This document shows, in pieces, positions 62,379-64,000 of a stretch of DNA of 64,000 nucleotides. Every line of letters starts with the position of its first letter. Position 1 is the first letter of the stretch. Both the position numbers and the translations under genes were made by a program. Source of the stretch: Chloroflexota bacterium. GTDB lineage: Bacteria; Chloroflexota; Dehalococcoidia; Lucifugimonadales; Lucifugimonadaceae. Location: positions 144,825 to 208,824 of the forward strand of contig JABIFF010000022.1 in NCBI GenBank assembly GCA_018650845.1, in the 5' to 3' direction. The notes under the pieces are model-generated. The model was not told the DNA's origin. It saw only the letters and a program-made list of their open reading frames with translations, and did not search any database.

Positions 62379-62484
62379 GGCCGTTTGAGGTTCAGTATGG
62401 AACTAGTCGCTCAACCCGAAACTTTTAAAACCTGACGATCAGCAGGATCGTGGGTCTAAAAGGGGAGCGATTGGAAAAACCTCT

Positions 62485-63003
62485 ATGCCTATCATCGATG
62501 TATCCCAGAAGTCTTACCGCTCTCTCGTAAAAGCGGCGCACAAACGCGGAATGAGCATCGATAGGTTCATACAGAACTCTCTAGAGGACGATTCTGAGGT
62601 GAATGAAGCCGAAATCACGGCTCCTACTGCGGATTTGCCAGCTGAGCCGGTTGAATTCACGCCTGCTGAACCTGCTCCACGTCCACGGAGAGCTATTCGG
62701 CGTCCTAACCGCACCCCAAGTGGCTCAAAAGCTGCAGATCCAGCGTTTAGCGCACTATGGGGACGAATCGAAGCTAGCGCAGGGAACGCAATTTCGACCA
62801 AGCGCGGGCAAGATTTCACTTACGAGGTCGAAGCTGGCTATCTGACTGTGGTCGATAGCGGTGCTCGAATACCGCAAAGCCAGTTCAAGAAGGCTCTTGA
62901 TCAGTGGCCACAACGGGGTCCTTCGAATATGCGAGGCATCTTCGCGGCTTCAGTCGTTTGGGCTGTACTGGCCGACGAACGAATTCTTAAAGACGCTGCG
63001 TAG
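62485..63003 (+). CDS. Hypothetical protein with ribbon-helix-helix-like start
   Basis: A 172-residue protein with three parts: residues 1-35 (IDVSQKSYRSLVKAAHKRGMSIDRFIQ, shortened) look like a ribbon-helix-helix antitoxin or DNA-binding start; 36-90 is a Pro/Ala/Glu then Arg-rich linker (PRPRRAIRRPNRTP); 95-172 is a compact domain I do not recognise. The layout suggests a DNA-associated protein. It is convergent with the zinc-finger gene. Confidence 0.65.
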   Translation: MPIIDVSQKSYRSLVKAAHKRGMSIDRFIQNSLEDDSEVNEAEITAPTADLPAEPVEFTPAEPAPRPRRAIRRPNRTPSGSKAADPAFSALWGRIEASAGNAISTKRGQDFTYEVEAGYLTVVDSGARIPQSQFKKALDQWPQRGPSNMRGIFAASVVWAVLADERILKDAA

Positions 63004-63027
63004 CGGCTTTTTACGGCCTTCCAGCAA

Positions 63028-63318
63028 CTACCAGCGGAAGCCTTCGATGCGGAGAATTTTCTCCCAGATGGCTTCTTTCGCCAGTTCTGGCATCTCGTTC
63101 GACTGAACGTATCGCACCAGTTCAGTAGTCGCTCTAGGGTCGATCTTCTGGGCGCCAAATCCGTGGCGATACCGCATGTGACCCGATAGCCCCTGAGGGG
63201 TTTTGCAGATAGCTCCGCACAAAACGCAGTCGGTCGGCGGATTGCTCTTGTTTCCAGCGGTGTATTTACGATGAAGCTTGGCGATTAGCAGCTGAGTTGG
63301 CTGGGGCAGTTCCTGCAT
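63028..63318 (-). CDS. Small C2H2 zinc-finger protein
   Basis: A 96-residue protein with one C2H2 zinc finger: C-x2-C-x12-H-x4-H in CVLCGAICKTPQGLSGHMRYRH, shortened. Such fingers are uncommon in bacteria; the Ros/MucR family is the known example, with different spacing. The basic MRYRH loop fits nucleic-acid contact. The tail (about 60-96) is helical and acidic-basic mixed. It is 14 bp downstream of the acidic-protein gene on the same strand. Confidence 0.72.
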   Translation of the reverse strand: MQELPQPTQLLIAKLHRKYTAGNKSNPPTDCVLCGAICKTPQGLSGHMRYRHGFGAQKIDPRATTELVRYVQSNEMPELAKEAIWEKILRIEGFRW

Positions 63319-63332
63319 CCCAGCGAAAGAAG

Positions 63333-63869
63333 TCAGCGTATCGATTCGTTGTGCTTTGGCTCTGTCGACGGCTCTGGCTGATTATCTTCGGGTAGCTCAT
63401 CGGTTGGCGCATCAGATTCATCATACGAATCTTCGATCTCAGCCGGTTCTACAATTTGAATATCGTCAGCGTCGCCAGACTCTTCATCAGATTCAGGCTG
63501 CTCGATGGCTTCCGGCTCGAAAATCTCTGGTTCCTGATCTGCGGCCTGTTCTTCCGATTTGTCCTGAACTTCGGTCTCATCCGTGAGCAACACGGACGGA
63601 TCGATTCCAGCCTCACGAAGTTCTTCATCGGAAGCGAACATGCGATCAGATTCATCGGTTACGGGTTCATGCGACCGATCAGTGCGTTCGCTCGAAACCG
63701 ACTCCGTAGATTCTTCAACCGGGGTTAAATCGGGTTCGATTACGACCGATTCGGCGGGTTCAACTGAATCAATCGTTTCTAGCTTTGGCTCAGGCTTGGG
63801 CGACGCGTCTTCCGCCACCGAATCTCGTTCGGGACTTATCAGTCGTTTTAAAAACTTTCCGGGTCGCAT
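63333..63869 (-). CDS. Highly acidic low-complexity protein
   Basis: A 178-residue protein whose first 12 residues are basic (MRPGKFLKRLIS) and whose rest is very rich in Glu, Asp, Ser and Pro (for example EQAADQEPEIFEPEAIEQ). No domain is recognisable; it is probably disordered. It lies just upstream of the zinc-finger gene, so the two may act together. The frame is real by codon bias but the function is unknown. Confidence 0.6.
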   Translation of the reverse strand: MRPGKFLKRLISPERDSVAEDASPKPEPKLETIDSVEPAESVVIEPDLTPVEESTESVSSERTDRSHEPVTDESDRMFASDEELREAGIDPSVLLTDETEVQDKSEEQAADQEPEIFEPEAIEQPESDEESGDADDIQIVEPAEIEDSYDESDAPTDELPEDNQPEPSTEPKHNESIR

Positions 63870-63938
63870 GAAAACAATCTACAGGTAAGAACCGAACATC
63901 CGACACTTACGGGCGAATCGCAATTCAAGGATTACCGA

Positions 63939-64000
63939 TTGCCGACATTCGAAATCTATAGTGAAAAATTACTCACCAAACTCAAACAACCGATACGACC
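63939..64000 (+). CDS. Start of an unidentified gene (cut by window end)
   Basis: TTG at 63939 has AAGG 8 nt upstream and opens a frame, MPTFEIYSEKLLTKLKQPIR, that runs off the end. The codon pattern resembles the other genes and matches the TTG-with-ribosome-site pattern seen in several neighbours. Too short to identify. Confidence 0.4.
   Translation, partial: MPTFEIYSEKLLTKLKQPIR

Noticed and set aside
62187-62484. Riboswitch in the gap upstream of the class IV aminotransferase
   Set aside because: I could not fit the conserved cores of the common riboswitch classes; only short repeats and an AT tract are visible.
1-64000. CRISPR arrays, prophage, transposase genes, rRNA and tRNA genes
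   Set aside because: None of their sequence features were found anywhere in the window.

Overview
The window looks like a piece of chromosome from an uncultured, probably marine, aerobic heterotroph. GC is near 50%, genes are tightly packed on both strands, and arginine is often written CGA. Three enolase-superfamily (mandelate-racemase-like) genes lie within 64 kb, alongside a UxuA-like dehydratase, an HpcH-type aldolase, a class III CoA-transferase, an aa3-type oxidase operon and very large FtsX-like permeases. That mix fits a Chloroflexota lineage of the SAR202 type. This is inference from gene content; no rRNA or other marker gene is present to prove it. I see no tRNA, rRNA, CRISPR array, transposase or prophage.

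Layout. 1-9.9 kb: the end of a ManD-like enolase, then a mostly minus-strand run (membrane protein, OsmC-like protein with an in-frame TGA, DoxX-like protein, APH-fold kinase, UxuA-like dehydratase, NmrA-like reductase, glycerol kinase, aldo/keto reductase). 9.9-17.7 kb: gamma-glutamyltransferase, a nucleotide-sugar-epimerase-like protein, a secreted matrixin-like protease, two tandem paralogous membrane proteins, a second enolase and dCMP deaminase. 17.7-25.5 kb: trpB, a cytochrome c lipoprotein, a PAS-LuxR regulator, the coxB-coxA-coxIV-coxC operon and a tandem universal stress protein. 25.6-31.3 kb: CaiB-type CoA-transferase, hydrolase, JAMM protease, SDR and HtrA. 31.4-40 kb: an ABC export system with two roughly 1,100-residue permeases and two ATPases. 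40-48.5 kb: purE-purK, hydrolase, PIG-L deacetylase, HpcH aldolase, a large CARDB metallopeptidase-like lipoprotein and a histidine phosphatase. 48.7-56.2 kb: HAD, DUF3754-like and Gfo/Idh genes in an overlapping operon, a second HAD, a third enolase, an MFS exporter and a HEAT/sigma4-like protein. 56.4-59.1 kb: a histidine kinase flanked by two receiver-only regulators. 59.1-64 kb: EamA transporter, beta-lactamase-fold hydrolase and class IV aminotransferase in one operon, then three small unknown genes including a C2H2 zinc-finger protein, and the first codons of one more gene.

Together the metabolic genes suggest uptake and oxidation of sugar acids, glycerol and carboxylic acids, feeding aerobic respiration through the cytochrome oxidase. 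Secreted proteases, exporters and sensor proteins supply the cell-surface side.

The observation most worth pursuing is the OsmC-like gene at 1511-2014. An in-frame TGA sits exactly where the family has its first catalytic cysteine, followed by a plausible bacterial SECIS hairpin, so it is a strong selenoprotein candidate. Other unusual items are a four-copy direct repeat with exact 23-bp spacing upstream of glpK, a multi-hairpin segment after the cox operon, two families of MITE-like inverted-repeat elements, an ABC ATPase with an AbrB-like tail, and a HEAT protein ending in a sigma-region-4-like helix-turn-helix.
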